A stretch of DNA of 5,977 nt from Candidatus Scybalomonas excrementavium. GTDB taxonomy: Bacteria > Bacillota > Clostridia > Lachnospirales > Lachnospiraceae. A program made the translations under genes and the position numbers. Shown piece after piece: positions 5,042 to 5,977 of this stretch. The stretch's first letter is position 1, and each line of letters begins with the position of its first letter. The stretch spans positions 1-5,977 of the forward strand of contig JADIML010000159.1 in assembly GCA_017694765.1 (NCBI GenBank), written 5' to 3'. A model generated the notes under the pieces. The model was not told the origin of the DNA. It was given only the letters and a program-made list of their open reading frames with translations, and did no database searches.

Positions 5042-5977
5042 TTATAAAAGCCAAATCGTTACTTCTTCCCCTGCCTTTATTGGCTCTTTTCTTGCTGGAA
5101 GTTCTACAAGTGCATTACATCCCATCATACTTTTTAACGCATAAGAAGCATGGAGACCTTCTGGAACTTCTACACATGTTCCATTCCATTTTGCACGAAC
5201 AAAGCGACTTTTATCACTTGTCTTTTGAAAAGCATTTTTAATTGGTACTTGTAAGCATGTCATAAGTAGTCTATCATCGTTTGTTATTTCATATAAAACC
5301 TTTCTAGCAAGCATTTCAAATGTAACACCTACTGCAAACGGATTGCCAGATAGAGAAATAATTGGACAACCATTTAGCATAGAAAAAATAGCTGGAGTTC
5401 CAGGCTTTAGTGCCACTTTCCAAAATACTTTTTTCGCATGTGCCATCTCTAAGGCATCGTGGAAAATATCTTTCTCTCCTACAGAAACCCCCCCTGTTGT
5501 AACAATCATATCGTGATTTTGACTGATTTGTTCTAATACCTTTGAAACTTCAGCCTTATCATCTTGTAAAAATTCAATTGTCTTTGCACCATAACCTAAT
5601 GTCAAAAGTCTTTGCTTAATCATCATAGCATTGCTATCATAAATCTTACCTTCTATTAATGGCTTTCCTGGCTGACACACTTCACTTCCACTAATTAAAA
5701 CAGCAATTCTTGGCTTTTTATAAATCATAATTTCTGTTCTACCAATACTTGATAGTAAAGCAATATGGATATAGTCTAACACTGTACCTTCTGGAATTAA
5801 AAGCTCTCCTTCTTTAAAATCTTCACCTTTTATACAAATATTATTTCCTTTTGTTGGCCAAACAAGAACTTTAACCGTATTTCCTTCTATCACACAATCT
5901 TCTTGTCTAACAACTACATGCCCATTATCTGGTACTTTCGCCCCTGTCATAATTTTAAAACAATGATTTTCTTTGAT
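5042..5977 (-). CDS. moeA: Molybdopterin molybdenumtransferase MoeA (5'-truncated by window edge)
   Basis: MoeA inserts molybdate into adenylylated molybdopterin to give active molybdenum cofactor in the cytosol. The frame stays open to the window end: nine codons precede the methionine at 5950, reading IKENHCFKI and then MTGAKVP, which is the internal family motif (R)IMTGAxVP. That methionine is therefore not the start; roughly the first 90-100 residues lie outside. Visible landmarks, numbered from that Met, are VVVRQED (12-18), the MoCF domain with LISGSEV (85-91) and GKIYDSN (101-107), TTGGVSVGEKD (151-161), KPGTP (182-186) and LSGNPFA (200-206), then the C-terminal beta domain with RFVRAKW (249-255). 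LSGNPFA and KPGTP replace the E. coli LPGNP and KPGKP forms; I recall these as normal in clostridial proteins. It is first of three codirectional genes with mobB and yqeG. Confidence 0.96.
   Translation of the reverse strand: MKENHCFKIMTGAKVPDNGHVVVRQEDCVIEGNTVKVLVWPTKGNNICIKGEDFKEGELLIPEGTVLDYIHIALLSSIGRTEIMIYKKPRIAVLISGSEVCQPGKPLIEGKIYDSNAMMIKQRLLTLGYGAKTIEFLQDDKAEVSKVLEQISQNHDMIVTTGGVSVGEKDIFHDALEMAHAKKVFWKVALKPGTPAIFSMLNGCPIISLSGNPFAVGVTFEMLARKVLYEITNDDRLLMTCLQVPIKNAFQKTSDKSRFVRAKWNGTCVEVPEGLHASYALKSMMGCNALVELPARKEPIKAGEEVTIWLL

Noticed and set aside
4765..5241. Three overlapping plus-strand open frames of 65-89 codons
   Set aside because: They are antisense to mobB and moeA, both of which have unmistakable family motifs; no Shine-Dalgarno or promoter supports them.
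1..5977. CRISPR array, insertion sequence, tRNA or phage genes
   Set aside because: No spaced repeat array, transposase motif, tRNA-like cloverleaf or phage protein was seen on either strand.

Overview
The window is AT-rich and reads like a chromosomal segment of an anaerobic low-GC Firmicute. Clostridia, probably Lachnospiraceae-like, is my best guess from the style of the EF-P, YqeG and MoeA proteins; no marker here fixes a genus. All complete genes lie on the minus strand, so the order of transcription is from high to low coordinates. The only plus-strand coding evidence is a short 3' gene end at the left edge, which meets the minus-strand genes at a shared, probably bidirectional, terminator (98-153).

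Right part (3952-5977): a molybdenum-cofactor block. A 5'-truncated moeA (molybdenum insertion into molybdopterin) runs off the window, followed by mobB (GTP-binding partner in the guanine-dinucleotide step) and yqeG (HAD-family phosphatase). The three are codirectional with gaps of about 43 and 42 nt, each with a good Shine-Dalgarno, so cotranscription is likely. No convincing terminator follows yqeG. The 296-nt gap after it holds a less AT-rich segment (about 3841-3909) with nested inverted repeats that I cannot assign, then very AT-rich DNA leading into the efp promoter.

Middle (3040-3724): efp, encoding elongation factor P, is a self-contained unit with its own sigma-A-type promoter (TTGAAA / 17 nt / TAAAAT) and a perfect 14-bp terminator hairpin.

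Left part (192-2996): a tight three-gene operon with a strong promoter (TTGACA / 17 nt / TATGAT) and a tandem direct repeat upstream that could be an operator. It encodes an M20-family amidohydrolase related to AbgB, a DUF3100 multipass membrane protein, and a small 153-residue membrane protein. Gaps are 2 and 10 nt, with Shine-Dalgarno sequences embedded in the preceding gene ends, which suggests translational coupling. The most interesting reading is an uptake-plus-hydrolysis (or hydrolysis-plus-export) cassette for an N-acylated amino acid or dipeptide, in which a two-protein membrane carrier of unknown function takes the place of a known transporter such as AbgT. That functional link is inference.
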